The notes beneath the pieces were generated by a model. That model had not been told where the DNA came from. It saw nothing but the letters and a program-made list of their open reading frames with translations, and searched no databases. The position numbers were made by a program, and so were the translations under genes. Below are positions 16,743 through 25,483 of a stretch of DNA of 64,000 nucleotides, piece by piece. Source of the DNA: Acidobacteriota bacterium (GTDB taxonomy: Bacteria; Acidobacteriota; Vicinamibacteria; Vicinamibacterales; CAVVIG01); assembly GCA_003222395.1 (NCBI GenBank), contig QHWB01000036.1:1-64000 (forward strand), read 5' to 3'. The stretch's first letter is position 1, and each line of letters begins with the position of its first letter.

Positions 16743-18083
16743 TCACTGCTTCGCAGAAGGCGTGCGCGCGACCCCGTCGACGCCGATGACGGCCGTGACG
16801 AGCGCCGACGCGCCCTGGCGCATTTCGGGCCAGACAATACGGAAACTGCTGTCTGGCAGCGTAACCATGCCGAAGTAGTCGCCATAGGTCGGCTCCATTC
16901 GTATGGCTACCGCATCGATCGTCGACCCACCACACGAGGACACTGACAGGCGCTCGAACGGGCCGAATGTGTCGCCGCCGTCGAAGGACGCCGCGAACAA
17001 TTGTTCGAGACACGAATCACGCACGTCCAAGCGACGCTCCACCATTATCATCCCAAGTACGCCGTTATTGTTGACGGCCATGCTCATCACACGTCGGGCA
17101 TTCGCGTCGAGTGGTCGAGATCCGACGATCACTCCAGGGCGGCTCCACGCACTGAATTGATCCATTGAGTGTGTGACGACGATCGAGCCGCCTCCGCTCT
17201 GACGACAGGCAAAATACAGTCGATCGTGGACGGTCCTTTGGAGCGATCAACGGCCAGCGCTGACAACTGAAAAGGCGGCGGAGGACCGCACGTGTCGTTC
17301 ACCAGTGCCGCTGGAGAGAACGTCGTGGCTCCATCTGTGGAGCGGATCACCAAACCACGTCGATTGGCCAAAAACGGACGCGACCAGGCATCCTCGACGA
17401 ATGACGCGACGACGGTTCCGTCGGCGAGCACAACAGGCATTTCGCCAAACTGGTGTAGGCTCGTCGCCGTCACTTCGGTTGGCCGGTCGAACGTGCGGCC
17501 GCCGTCTCTGGACCGCGCCACGAACACGCTCGATGCAGATGCCCGTTACAGTCGCGCCATCCGTAGTGCGTGGTGATGTACACCCAGCCTTGGCGCTGCG
17601 GTGAGGCCAGGTCGACAGCGATCGCCGGATGGTCGTGGCCCCTGCCGATGACGGTCGGCTTCTCGTCCCAGCTCGTGCCCGCATCGTTCGAGTGATAGGT
17701 CACCAGCCAATTGCCGCGCTCGGGCTGAATGCCCCGGACATCCGCGAGCGCAACGAACACGGCTTGGCCGTCCGGTAAAATCGCAACTTGCGGATCGCCG
17801 CAGTGTGCAAGAGAGAAATCGTGGGGGTCCAGATGCGCCCGCCATCCCGTGAAGCAAAGGCCGAACAGTACTGGCTGCGGTAAATGTCCGGCAGCGACTC
17901 TCCGAGCACCGAGCTGAACGCCGCCACTAAGAGCCGGTTCCCGTCAGACGGATGGACCGCGAGATGCGGCTCCGTGAACCGACGAGGATCTGCTTCACGC
18001 GCAATCTCCGTGGCCGGCGCGACGCGGATGGTCTCGCCGTCCGCGATATTCATCGAGCAGAACCACCCCACCAGCGAGATCAT
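16743..18083 (-). pseudogene. BNR-repeat (sialidase-like) secreted protein, frameshifted
   Basis: Four overlapping minus-strand frames join to one protein: a signal peptide (MISLVGWFCSMNIADG), FTEPHLAVHPSDGNRLLVAA, ASRDGGRIW, then YHSNDAGTSWDEKPTVIGRG with HDHPAIAVDLASPQRQGWVY, SRDGGRTFDRPTEVT, DGATTFSPAALV and FDGGDTFGPFERLS. The repeated S/D-x-D-G-G-x-T-F/W pattern is the BNR/Asp-box of sialidase-type propellers. At least three frameshifts break it. BNR proteins bind or cleave glycans, but the substrate is unknowable here. Confidence 0.75.
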
Positions 18084-18193
18084 CGTCGCCAACAGCCGCA
18101 CGGAGGCGGATGATAGCACCGCCGCGGGTAGACTCGAGCGCTCACGTGCGCCGTCGCAACGCTGTACCGCCACGTCCTGACATTCCGCCGTCA

Positions 18194-18319
18194 TGCGCCC
18201 GCACGGCCGCCGAGGCGGACAGGGTTGGGCACACGGAGATCGGCCCGGAGTACCTTTTGCTCAGTCTGGTGATCGAGGGCGGCTCAGTGCGACTGCTGCG
18301 ACGCACGAATGTCAGCTGA
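18194..18319 (+). pseudogene. Fragment of a Clp N-terminal domain
   Basis: The short frame reads AAEADRVGHTEIGPEYLLLS then LVIEGGSVRLL, matching the Clp_N repeat (A.EA..LGH..IGTEHLLLGLL.EG). Only about 35 codons are present, with nothing of the ATPase domains, so it is a remnant or a recombination scar. Confidence 0.6.
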
Positions 18320-18567
18320 CACCGTCCGCCGGCGCATAGCCGCGGCCCACTCGGGTCACCTGAAGAGTGCGTCGTCTTCGGGAATTGACCCGTTTGTCGT
18401 GGTCGCTCCGGCAACTGCAAACATCGCGGCAGGTGGAGGGTGGGTCAAGGCCGCGCAGCGGTGAGCAAAGCGACGAAGCCTTGACGCGCCCGAACGCTCC
18501 CGCATGCTCGCCAGCCGGAGCGACGCATGACTCGCCTCAGGCGCCGCATCGAGGTGGATGTGGTTCG
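18320..18567. other. No gene seen between the Clp_N scar and the first promoter
   Basis: Several short overlapping frames exist on both strands but none has domain-like composition or a ribosome site. Read as non-coding or decayed. Confidence 0.4.
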
Positions 18568-18596
18568 TTGACACCTCCAGCCTGAACATCTACCGT
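18568..18596 (+). promoter_or_regulatory. Promoter-like element, copy 1
   Basis: TTGACA at 18568-18573 and TACCGT at 18591-18596 with 17-bp spacing. The same hexamers and spacing, with similar flanks (ATCTACCGTGAT), recur at 18913, so the arrangement is probably functional or a duplication. Confidence 0.5.
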
Positions 18597-18664
18597 GATC
18601 GCACAAATGTGGGCCGTCGCAGACATCGCTCGATAGCACGAGGCCGAACTCTCCAAGGCATGGC

Positions 18665-18874
18665 ATGACGACTTCAAACGTTCCGACGGCAACAGCGGCG
18701 GCGGCTCGAAAGGTCCGCGTCACTGATCGCGCGCTCGTGGTCGAGTTGCGCGACGGACGCGTCGTCTCGGTACCGCTGGTCAAGCGCGTAAGGGCATGCG
18801 CCGTGGCCGAGGCAATCGGGTTGAATACGAAGAACGAATCTGGCGCCAAATCGCGGGTCACGACCGGCCGATAA
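18665..18874 (+). CDS. DUF2442-like small protein, C-terminus divergent
   Basis: The 69-residue frame contains KVRVTDRALVVELRDGRVVS followed by VPL, the beta-strand start of DUF2442 proteins (often antitoxin-like). The usual continuation (WYPRL...GIHWPDLDED) is absent; the last 30 residues do not match. It may be a frameshifted or truncated copy. It lies behind promoter-like copy 1. Confidence 0.45.
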   Translation: MTTSNVPTATAAAARKVRVTDRALVVELRDGRVVSVPLVKRVRACAVAEAIGLNTKNESGAKSRVTTGR

Positions 18875-18912
18875 CGATCGCGGTTTCCTGCCGATCGCGC
18901 CGCGACCTACTG

Positions 18913-18941
18913 TTGACACATCTTGCCCGACCATCTACCGT
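18913..18941 (+). promoter_or_regulatory. Promoter-like element, copy 2, upstream of the parD-like gene
   Basis: TTGACA at 18913-18918, 17 bp, TACCGT at 18936-18941; the ATG of the antitoxin gene is only six bases beyond, so a transcript from here would be leaderless or nearly so. Confidence 0.5.
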
Positions 18942-18947
18942 GATGCC

Positions 18948-19229
18948 ATGAATGTTGAGCTCACGCCGGACCAGCGCGCCTTGATAAAACGCGCGATCGA
19001 GAGCGGCCGTTTCAGTCGCGAGGATGAAGCCGTCCAGGAAGCACTCGCGCTGTGGGAGGAACGGGAACGACAACGGCTGGAGCTGGTTGCCGCAATCGAC
19101 GAAGCCGAAGCGTCACTTGCCCGCGGTGAAGGGCGATGGATTACCGCGGAGTCGGTGAAAACGCTGGCTGATGAAATCAAGCAGCGCGGCAGGAGCAGAC
19201 TTGACGCCGAGCGCTCTGCCGGCCGCTGA
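18948..19229 (+). CDS. ParD-like antitoxin (type II toxin-antitoxin)
   Basis: The 93-residue protein starts MNVELTPDQRALIKRAIESG and continues RFSREDEAVQEALALWEERE: a ribbon-helix-helix DNA-binding N-terminus of the ParD/CopG kind, followed by an acidic helical tail that would wrap the toxin. Its TGA overlaps the ATG of the ParE-like gene (TGATG). It is intact, while the toxin is interrupted. Confidence 0.85.
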   Translation: MNVELTPDQRALIKRAIESGRFSREDEAVQEALALWEERERQRLELVAAIDEAEASLARGEGRWITAESVKTLADEIKQRGRSRLDAERSAGR

Positions 19230-19528
19230 TGGACGTCCGCGTCGCAGCCGAGGCTCAATCCGACCTGGATCGCATTTGGTATTTCGTCGCAACACAAAGC
19301 CGCAGCACCGATATCGCTGATCGGCTAATCGACTCGATCACTGCTCGCTTCGTACTCCTGGGCAACTAGCCGCACATCGGCCGCCGCCGCGACGAAGACC
19401 TGCGGCCAGGTGTTCGCACTTTCACAGTCGGAGACTGCGTGATCGCGTACCGGATCGATGGCGACAATCTTCTGATTCTTCGCGTGCTGCGCGGCAGCCG
19501 CGACATCGAATCGTTATTCCGTGCGTAG
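19229..19528 (+). pseudogene. ParE/RelE-type toxin with a nonsense codon
   Basis: The frame begins MDVRVAAEAQSDLDRIWYFV and, read through an in-frame TAG at 19367-19369 (codon 47), continues PHIGRRRDEDLRPGVRTFTV, then VIAYRIDGDNLLILRVLRGS and RDIESLF to TAG at 19526. These are classic ParE features (GRxR..LRPG, YRI, I.RVLHG). The family usually has a polar residue before PxIGR, so CAG to TAG is a plausible single mutation. Total 99 codons if read through, normal for ParE. Confidence 0.88.
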
Positions 19529-20086
19529 TCTCCGTCGTCTTCACAGTCCGCTTCAGCCTACTCAACAGAATGACGTCTGAGTGACGGAGCTGTCATCGCT
19601 GCACACGGCGGCTTGTGCGGCATTCTGCCAGCGCGCGTGCCGGCGATCGTGCGGAGCGATCCACACGGCGTTTTGATCGGTCAAACGCGCCGCCTTCGCT
19701 GCACAACGACGCACTGCGCAGACACCGGGAATCGTGGCGTGAACGACCCCGAACGGGTTCCGGGGCGACAGCGCGAACCATCAGACGGGGTCGTTCACGC
19801 CACGATTCCTCTCCCTTCGACGCGTGGCGCTGGGCTGCCGATGCCCAGCGTGTTCGAAGTCGGTGCTGGTGCGAGCCAACTGGAAGTCTCGACGGTCCAC
19901 GGGACCGACGTGCTGATACAGCGTCGCCAACTTCTCGAACGCGTCGAGCGCGACCTTCGAATGAGAGCATCCGCGGATTGGCGCATGTGCCGCGCGTCCG
20001 ACGGCGACGCGATCATCACTTTCAGAACAGTCGCGGCATAGCAGCCGTGGCGAAAGGATGCGCTGCTGCAAACGGTCTGCGCGGTG
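19529..20086. other. Non-coding or decayed stretch containing an inverted repeat
   Basis: Overlapping frames on both strands reach 140-200 codons, but none has recognisable domains, ribosome sites or natural composition. The only clear structure is the perfect inverted repeat at 19729-19808. Confidence 0.4.
19729..19808. repeat. Perfect 23-bp inverted repeat with 34-nt loop
   Basis: Positions 19729-19751 (beginning GAATCGTGGCGTGAACGACC) are exactly complementary to 19786-19808. There is no T-tract, so a terminator is unlikely; it could be paired ends of a tiny transposable element or a hairpin remnant. No open frame fits between the arms. Confidence 0.8.
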
Positions 20087-20632
20087 TCATCCAGCTGTTT
20101 GCCGCACGTGATAGTGAAGTTGGACAACGCCGTCCGAGAACCGTTGCACAGACAGCAAGCGGAGCGGCACCTGCCGATGCCGACGCGCTATCAACGGTAT
20201 GCCTTCGCCGATGAACATCGGGATGACGCTGACGATGAACTCATCGATTGCCCCATCATCGAGGAAGGAGCCGATGAGCTCGCCGCCGCCCATCATCCAA
20301 ATATTCTTTCCGGCTTCAGCGCGCATCTGTTTCGCGAACGCAGTAATCGGCTGCGTCACGAAACGGACGCCGACGGGAACCGATGGAGGGGGCGGCTGAC
20401 GCGAGAACACGTAGTGCACGTCATTTGCGCTGAAGTTCGCGCCCATCTTGACGCTCAGGTCGAAAGTCTTTCGACCGAGAATCTTCGCGTCGACCGTGCG
20501 CATGAATTTTGGCAAACCGTAAAAACCTTTCGGCGCCGGCCGATTCGTCAGCCAGTCGACGTCGCCGTCAGGGCGAGCAATGTAACCATCAGCGCTCGTC
20601 GCGATGTGAACGATGATTTTTCGCTTCGCCAC
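20087..20632 (-). CDS. Dihydrofolate reductase-family protein (RibD C-terminal type)
   Basis: The 181-residue protein starts at GTG (20632) behind GGGAGGGA. It has KIIVHIATSADGYIARPDGD (N-terminal strand and substrate loop), MRTVDAKILGRKTFD and NIWMMGGGELIGSFL, the NADPH-binding GGG of the RibD/YyaP group, then EFIVSVIPMFIGEGIPLI. These small reductases use NADPH; the substrate of the stand-alone forms is mostly unknown. No riboflavin or folate genes are adjacent. Confidence 0.88.
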   Translation of the reverse strand: MAKRKIIVHIATSADGYIARPDGDVDWLTNRPAPKGFYGLPKFMRTVDAKILGRKTFDLSVKMGANFSANDVHYVFSRQPPPPSVPVGVRFVTQPITAFAKQMRAEAGKNIWMMGGGELIGSFLDDGAIDEFIVSVIPMFIGEGIPLIARRHRQVPLRLLSVQRFSDGVVQLHYHVRQTAG

Positions 20633-20745
20633 CGCGGTCCCTCCCGGTCCTGAGTCGACCTCTGACGAATGAACGGTCAGTCGATGCCTGTACTACATCG
20701 CGGTCATGCCGAGCGCAAACGCGATCGATAACGGACGTGTGGGTC

Positions 20746-20928
20746 ATGAAGACCGACTTGCCGGCGGCCGCACGCCATCCGTTTTATCGGCAGCTGAATA
20801 AGCTGCTGCGCGAGCACGTGTTCGACGATTTCGTCGGACTGCAGTGTGCCAGCTTTTACGCCGAGACGATGGGCCGCGCCGGGGTTGCCGCCGGGGATCT
20901 ATTTCCGATTGCGTTTGATGGGCTCACA
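20746..20928 (+). pseudogene. N-terminal fragment of an IS1182/IS5-like transposase
   Basis: MKTDLPAAARHPFYRQLNKL and LREHVFDDFV, then CASFYAETMGR, match the start of DUF772-type transposases. Near 20880 the frame slips; the adjacent frame gives GLPPGIYFRLRLMG. Then it stops where MATE sequence begins on the other strand. No terminal repeat is visible, so this is a scar rather than a complete IS. Confidence 0.65.
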
Positions 20929-21377
20929 AAGAGTGCGCTATAGGCGAAATTCATGCTGGTGAATGTGATGCCATACGATGCAATCTGAAGAAAACCGTTG
21001 ACCGCGGCGTTCACAGCGTCAGACTCGACGAACCACGATCCGACCGTTGGCCAGACGAGCTTGCGGGCAGCTGTCGACGCGATGCAAACAACGACGACTA
21101 GCACCAGGCCTTGAATGAAGAGGACTCCAATCGCCTCGGGCCGCCGTTGACCGGCTCGGCGGGCAGCGAGAATCTGGATTCCGTCCGCCAGCCCGATCGG
21201 CAAGACCAGGAAGAGCAACAGCACCGAGTCCGCCACGGCAATCGCACCGAGCTCGGTCACGCCAACGCGAGCCAGGAAAGCCGTGTCAATGAGGTGCAGG
21301 ATCGTTTCGTTAGCCTGCACGAGGATGATGGGGAATGAAATCTTCCAGACCACCCGCGAGAGGTTGCCGGTCGTCAT
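20929..21377 (-). pseudogene. MATE-family efflux transporter, truncated at about residue 150
   Basis: The frame starts MTTGNLSRVVWKISFPIILV and continues TILHLIDTAFLARVGVTELG and AVADSVLLLFLVLPIGLADG, the first helices of a MATE transporter. Homology ends at NFAYSALFV, where it meets the transposase fragment. About two thirds of a normal MATE protein (about 450 residues) is missing. Confidence 0.75.
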
Positions 21378-21519
21378 AGTGGCGCATACGCGCCCTGAAC
21401 TCCTTGGCGGCGAGAACGCTGAACCGTCGTCTTATGTGAGCGCGAACTTGTACGAATGTCGGTTGAGCCGCGCGTCTCGGCGACAGGTTTGACCCTCGCA
21501 CACCCGATCGACATTCCGC

Positions 21520-21625
21520 ATCGGTCCGGGCCCGTCTAACCAAGCGACCCATCAAGAGGTCGTGATGCACTCGATCGAACACTTTTCGAGGTCGAGGTCC
21601 ACGACACCGATGACCGCTCGCAAGA
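21520..21625 (-). pseudogene. Group II intron reverse-transcriptase fragment
   Basis: One minus-strand frame gives VIGVVDLDLEK and, after a one-base loss, another gives FDRVHHDLLMGRLVRRA. Joined they are the conserved VVDLDLEKFFDRVNHDLLM segment of bacterial group II intron RTs. Only about 35 codons remain. The surrounding 21378-21858 holds no other recognisable gene. Confidence 0.7.
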
Positions 21626-21858
21626 TGTCATAGCGCCGGGCCAGCCCTGATGTGCCCGCCATCCCGGCCGAAACCTCTGGCTGTGGTCGGAGAACATCGC
21701 CTGGGGCACCTGCAGCACTGCCTGCCGGACAATTGGTCAAGATGAGTACGAACGTCGACAATTTCTTGGCACCGCCCTTGCGCAATGCCGCCGGTCGTCG
21801 CAGCAATGAATAGAGCCGCAGACACACAGCAGGAGCCAGAATCGCGCCGCTCCTCCTT

Positions 21859-24051
21859 ATGAACCGACGCTACACGTTGCTTGTGCTGCTCGTTTGTTGC
21901 TTGCGGCCCTCTGAGGCGAATGCATCAGGGCTGGTCGTCCATAGTGTCACTGATGAAGGGACAGCAGCTACCATCTCTCGTTCCGTGTCACAGATCACCA
22001 TCGATGGAGTATTAGACGAGCCTGACTGGAAAGCAGCAGCACCGATCGGGGAGATACGGCAGCGCGAGCCGCACGAGGGCCAACGGGCAACAGAGTCTAC
22101 AGAAGTAAAGCTGCTTTATGACAGCCGGAATCTCTATGTCGGCGTGATGTGCTTTGACTCAGACCCGAAGCATATTATCGGCACACAGATGTCGCGTGAC
22201 GCTGACCTTTCGGCAGATGATCGCATAGAGATTCTCATCGACAGCCTCCGCGACCGGCGTAATGCCTTCTACTTTGCCACCAACCCGCTGGGTGCGCTCG
22301 TTGACGCGCTCGTCATCGAAAACGGCCAGATGATCAATAAAGAGTGGGATGCAATCTGGCTGGTGCGAACCCGCCGCACAGAGCACGGGTGGAGCGCCGA
22401 GTTTGCGATACCCTTCAAGAGCTTGGGCTTTCATAGAGGGCAACAGGCGTGGGGATTCAACTTCTCTCGCACCATCAAGCGCAAGCTCGAAGAGGACCGG
22501 TGGGCATCTCCACGCCTTGATCTGGCGTTCTTCCAAGTCTCAGAAGCAGGCGAGATCCCGGGCGTTGAAGACATCGAGCAAGGGAACGGATTAGATGTGC
22601 GTCCGTATGTCTCACACAAAGTGCTTCGCGATAGCAACATAGGAAACGACGCGAGCTCTCAACCCGGTGCTGACATCTTCTACAACATAACTCCGAGCTT
22701 GAAATGGACGACAACGATTAACACGGACTTTGCCGAAACTGAGGTAGACACACGCCAGATCAACCTGACGCGTTTTCCGCTGTTCTTTCCCGAAAAGCGC
22801 GCATTCTTTCTCGAGAGCGCGGGAGCGTTGAACTTTTTGAATTCGGATGAGGAGGCCGACGTCATCCCGTTTTTCAGTCGGCGGATCGGGTTGCTCGAAG
22901 GCGAGGAAGTTCCGATGCTGGCCGGGACGAAGCTGACCGGCAAAGTGAGCGGCTATGACGTTGGGCTACTCGCGGCGCATACGCGCGCAACCAACCTGGT
23001 TGAAGCGAAGAATTTTCTCGTGGCCCGCGTCAAGCGCAACATCCTGAAGCAGTCTTACGTCGGCGGCATCTTCACGAGCGGTGATCCCGCCGGCTCCGCC
23101 TTCAGCCGGACCTCTGGCGCAGACTTCAGACTCTTCAGCTCTCGCTTTCTAGGGAAGGACCAAAACTTTGGCGTCGACGGATTTCTGCTCAAGACGTGGA
23201 ACGAGGGATTAAACGGAAAGAATAATTCATTCGGCTTTGGCATTCGCTACCCGAATGATCTGTGGTATCTCATCTTGGACTGGAAGCAGATCGAAGAAAA
23301 CTTCAGACCGACGTTGGGGTTTGTGCCGCGTACGGATGTCCGGAAGCTCAGCATCTCTGCAGAATTCAACCCGAGGCCCGAAGATTTTTTCGACGTCCGG
23401 CAGATGTTCCACCTGTTCTCCTTCACACGCTTTACGAATCTTACTCATAACCAGGTTGAAAGCTGGCGGGTGTATACCTCTCCTATCAATTTCACGTTCA
23501 ACTCAGGCGACGATATTCAATTCAACTATGCCCCACAGTTCGAGCGACTATTCGAGCCATTTGAGATTGCGCAAGGAGTAACACTGCCAGTGGGCAATTA
23601 CCGCTTTACCAGGTGGGGCTTGGAGATCAGTACCGCTTCCAAGCGGCGATGGCAATTTGACAACACCTGGTCGGTCGGCCCATTCTGGTCGGGTCACGCC
23701 AGTCAGCTCGAGACTGGCTTTCAATACAAGGTAGCGCCTCATTTTCAAACAGGCATCACGCTCAAACAGACATTTGCGCGCCTCACAGAAGGGAACTTTG
23801 TCGCGAGGGTTGTCGTCCTGAGGGCTGACTACTCCGTGTCACCGCTGTTGACATTCTTCAATCTCGTCCAGTTCGACAATCAGGGGACGAGCCTCGGCTG
23901 GCAGAGCCGCGTCCGCTGGACTCTGCGGCCAGGCAATGATGTCTTCCTCGTCTTTACTCAGGGTTGGTTAGAGGATGAAGCCCGCAGCCTGAGTTTCCAC
24001 CCTACTGAAACCAAGCTCGCCGGAAAACTGCAATACACCTTCAGATTCTGA
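21859..24051 (+). CDS. CBM9-like/DUF5916 outer-membrane protein
   Basis: The 730-residue protein has a signal peptide (about 1-23), a carbohydrate-binding family 9-like domain (ITIDGVLDEPDWKAAAPIGE to about residue 215, with LYDSRNLYVGVMCFD) and a long beta-barrel region (DUF5916 type, with RFPLFFPEKRAFFLESAGAL), ending in TFRF, an outer-membrane sorting end. Such proteins are common in Acidobacteriota and Bacteroidota; they are presumed to take up or bind glycans but none is well characterised. By eye it is less GC-rich and uses more A/T-ending codons than neighbours, so recent transfer is possible. Confidence 0.88.
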   Translation: MNRRYTLLVLLVCCLRPSEANASGLVVHSVTDEGTAATISRSVSQITIDGVLDEPDWKAAAPIGEIRQREPHEGQRATESTEVKLLYDSRNLYVGVMCFDSDPKHIIGTQMSRDADLSADDRIEILIDSLRDRRNAFYFATNPLGALVDALVIENGQMINKEWDAIWLVRTRRTEHGWSAEFAIPFKSLGFHRGQQAWGFNFSRTIKRKLEEDRWASPRLDLAFFQVSEAGEIPGVEDIEQGNGLDVRPYVSHKVLRDSNIGNDASSQPGADIFYNITPSLKWTTTINTDFAETEVDTRQINLTRFPLFFPEKRAFFLESAGALNFLNSDEEADVIPFFSRRIGLLEGEEVPMLAGTKLTGKVSGYDVGLLAAHTRATNLVEAKNFLVARVKRNILKQSYVGGIFTSGDPAGSAFSRTSGADFRLFSSRFLGKDQNFGVDGFLLKTWNEGLNGKNNSFGFGIRYPNDLWYLILDWKQIEENFRPTLGFVPRTDVRKLSISAEFNPRPEDFFDVRQMFHLFSFTRFTNLTHNQVESWRVYTSPINFTFNSGDDIQFNYAPQFERLFEPFEIAQGVTLPVGNYRFTRWGLEISTASKRRWQFDNTWSVGPFWSGHASQLETGFQYKVAPHFQTGITLKQTFARLTEGNFVARVVVLRADYSVSPLLTFFNLVQFDNQGTSLGWQSRVRWTLRPGNDVFLVFTQGWLEDEARSLSFHPTETKLAGKLQYTFRF

Positions 24052-24490
24052 CGTTCCGTGCCTTCGCCGGATCGCGGGCGAGAACGGATGCGAGGAGAAG
24101 AAGCTTGACCGCTGGTTTCCAGCGGCCCAGCTGCGGTCCCACACGCAACTCTCGAATGCAAGACCTTGGTTAGACACTCTGCACGGCATAGCCAGTCGCG
24201 TGCAGTGAATCGAGGAGATAGTACGCATTGAATCATGACTCGTCATCTTAGCGTGCATGATATCGCACGAAGGCGTTGAGAGGAACGAACTCGAACGTGA
24301 TGTCTGGCGATGACTTGAAGATGACCACCGACAAGTCGCCTTCTGAACCATGACACGGCACTGGTGTTGCTCGGCCCGTCGCTCGGCACGACGGCGGCGG
24401 CGGCAAGAGGTTTCGCCAGAGGCACACTTGGCGGGCGCCGCAATGGGAGTCTGGCGGATGACACTCCAGTCGGGATGAGGCAGACATTTG
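24052..24490. other. Intergenic region before the diaminopropionate cluster
   Basis: No complete gene is seen. A minus-strand stretch ending near 24248 reads GDLSVVIFKSSPDITFEFVP then LNAFVRYHAR, with natural composition but no recognised family; it may be a fragment. Promoters for the downstream cluster probably lie here. Confidence 0.4.
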
Positions 24491-25468
24491 GTGGTGAAAC
24501 TTCTCGACCATATCCCGGTGGCGCATCTCGCCACGCGTTTGGAAACGCTCCGAAATACCCTCCGACCCACGCCGCATGTGCCGTTGGCCATGAAGGGAAT
24601 GGATCTCTTTGCCAAACTCGAGTATGTCAACCCGGTTGGAAGCATCAAGGACCGCCCCGCCTACTGGATCCTCCAGCGCGCCGCGGACAGAGGTGAGATC
24701 TGCGAAGACACGACGGTGATCGAGTCATCCTCGGGGAACTTCGCCGCCGCCCTGGCAGCCTTCACTCACCTGGTCGGCCTGCGGTTCATCCCGGTGATCG
24801 ATCCCAATATCTCCGGCGCCTACGAGTCGTTCCTCCGGCGCGTGTGTCCCGCGGTGGTGAAGGTCGAGGAGCGTGACGACACAGGCGGATTCTTGAAGAC
24901 CCGCCTGCAGAAGGTGAAGCAACTGTGTGCCACCACTCCGAACGCCTATTGGACGAACCAGTACGGAAATCCGGACGCCATGGAGGCGCACTACGAGCTC
25001 ACGGCGACTGAGATCTGCGCCGATTTCGACACGCTTGATTATGTCTTCATCGGCGTCAGCACGGCGGGAACGATCGCCGGAGTGTCCCGTCGGCTCAAGG
25101 AGCACTATCCCGACATTCGTGTCGTCGCCGTCGATACCGAAGGCTCCGCCATCTTCGGTGGGCCACCGCGCAAGCGCCATATTCCCGGCATTGGATCGAG
25201 CATCGTCCCGCCGTTGCTGTCGCATGCCAAGATTGACGATGTTGTCCTGGTATCCGAGTGCGAGACCGTTCAAGCGTGCCGCGAACTCCTCACGACGCAC
25301 GGACTGTTCGTGGGCGGCTCCAGCGGCACAATGTTCGCGGCGATCAAGCGGTATGCGGCGAGGATGCCGACGTCCAAGCACCCTACCGTGCTGTTCCTGT
25401 GCCCTGACCGCGGTACCCCCTACCTCGATACCGTGTTCGATCCCACGTGGGCAACCAGGCTCGAGTAG
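24491..25468 (+). CDS. sbnA: N-(2-amino-2-carboxyethyl)-L-glutamate synthase, SbnA type
   Basis: The 325-residue protein is a fold-II PLP enzyme of the cysteine-synthase family, of the SbnA branch: NPVGSIKDRPAYWIL carries the PLP lysine, VIESSSGNFAAALA the substrate loop, and GVSTAGTIAGV the PLP-phosphate loop. SbnA joins O-phospho-L-serine and L-glutamate, the first step to L-2,3-diaminopropionate in staphyloferrin B synthesis. The identification rests on the sequence and on SbnB being next (15-base gap). Start is GTG at 24491, with TTG 24488 and GTG 24494 as alternatives. First gene of the cluster to 34524. Confidence 0.9.
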   Translation: MVKLLDHIPVAHLATRLETLRNTLRPTPHVPLAMKGMDLFAKLEYVNPVGSIKDRPAYWILQRAADRGEICEDTTVIESSSGNFAAALAAFTHLVGLRFIPVIDPNISGAYESFLRRVCPAVVKVEERDDTGGFLKTRLQKVKQLCATTPNAYWTNQYGNPDAMEAHYELTATEICADFDTLDYVFIGVSTAGTIAGVSRRLKEHYPDIRVVAVDTEGSAIFGGPPRKRHIPGIGSSIVPPLLSHAKIDDVVLVSECETVQACRELLTTHGLFVGGSSGTMFAAIKRYAARMPTSKHPTVLFLCPDRGTPYLDTVFDPTWATRLE

Positions 25469-25483
25469 CGGAGCGTCGAAGCG

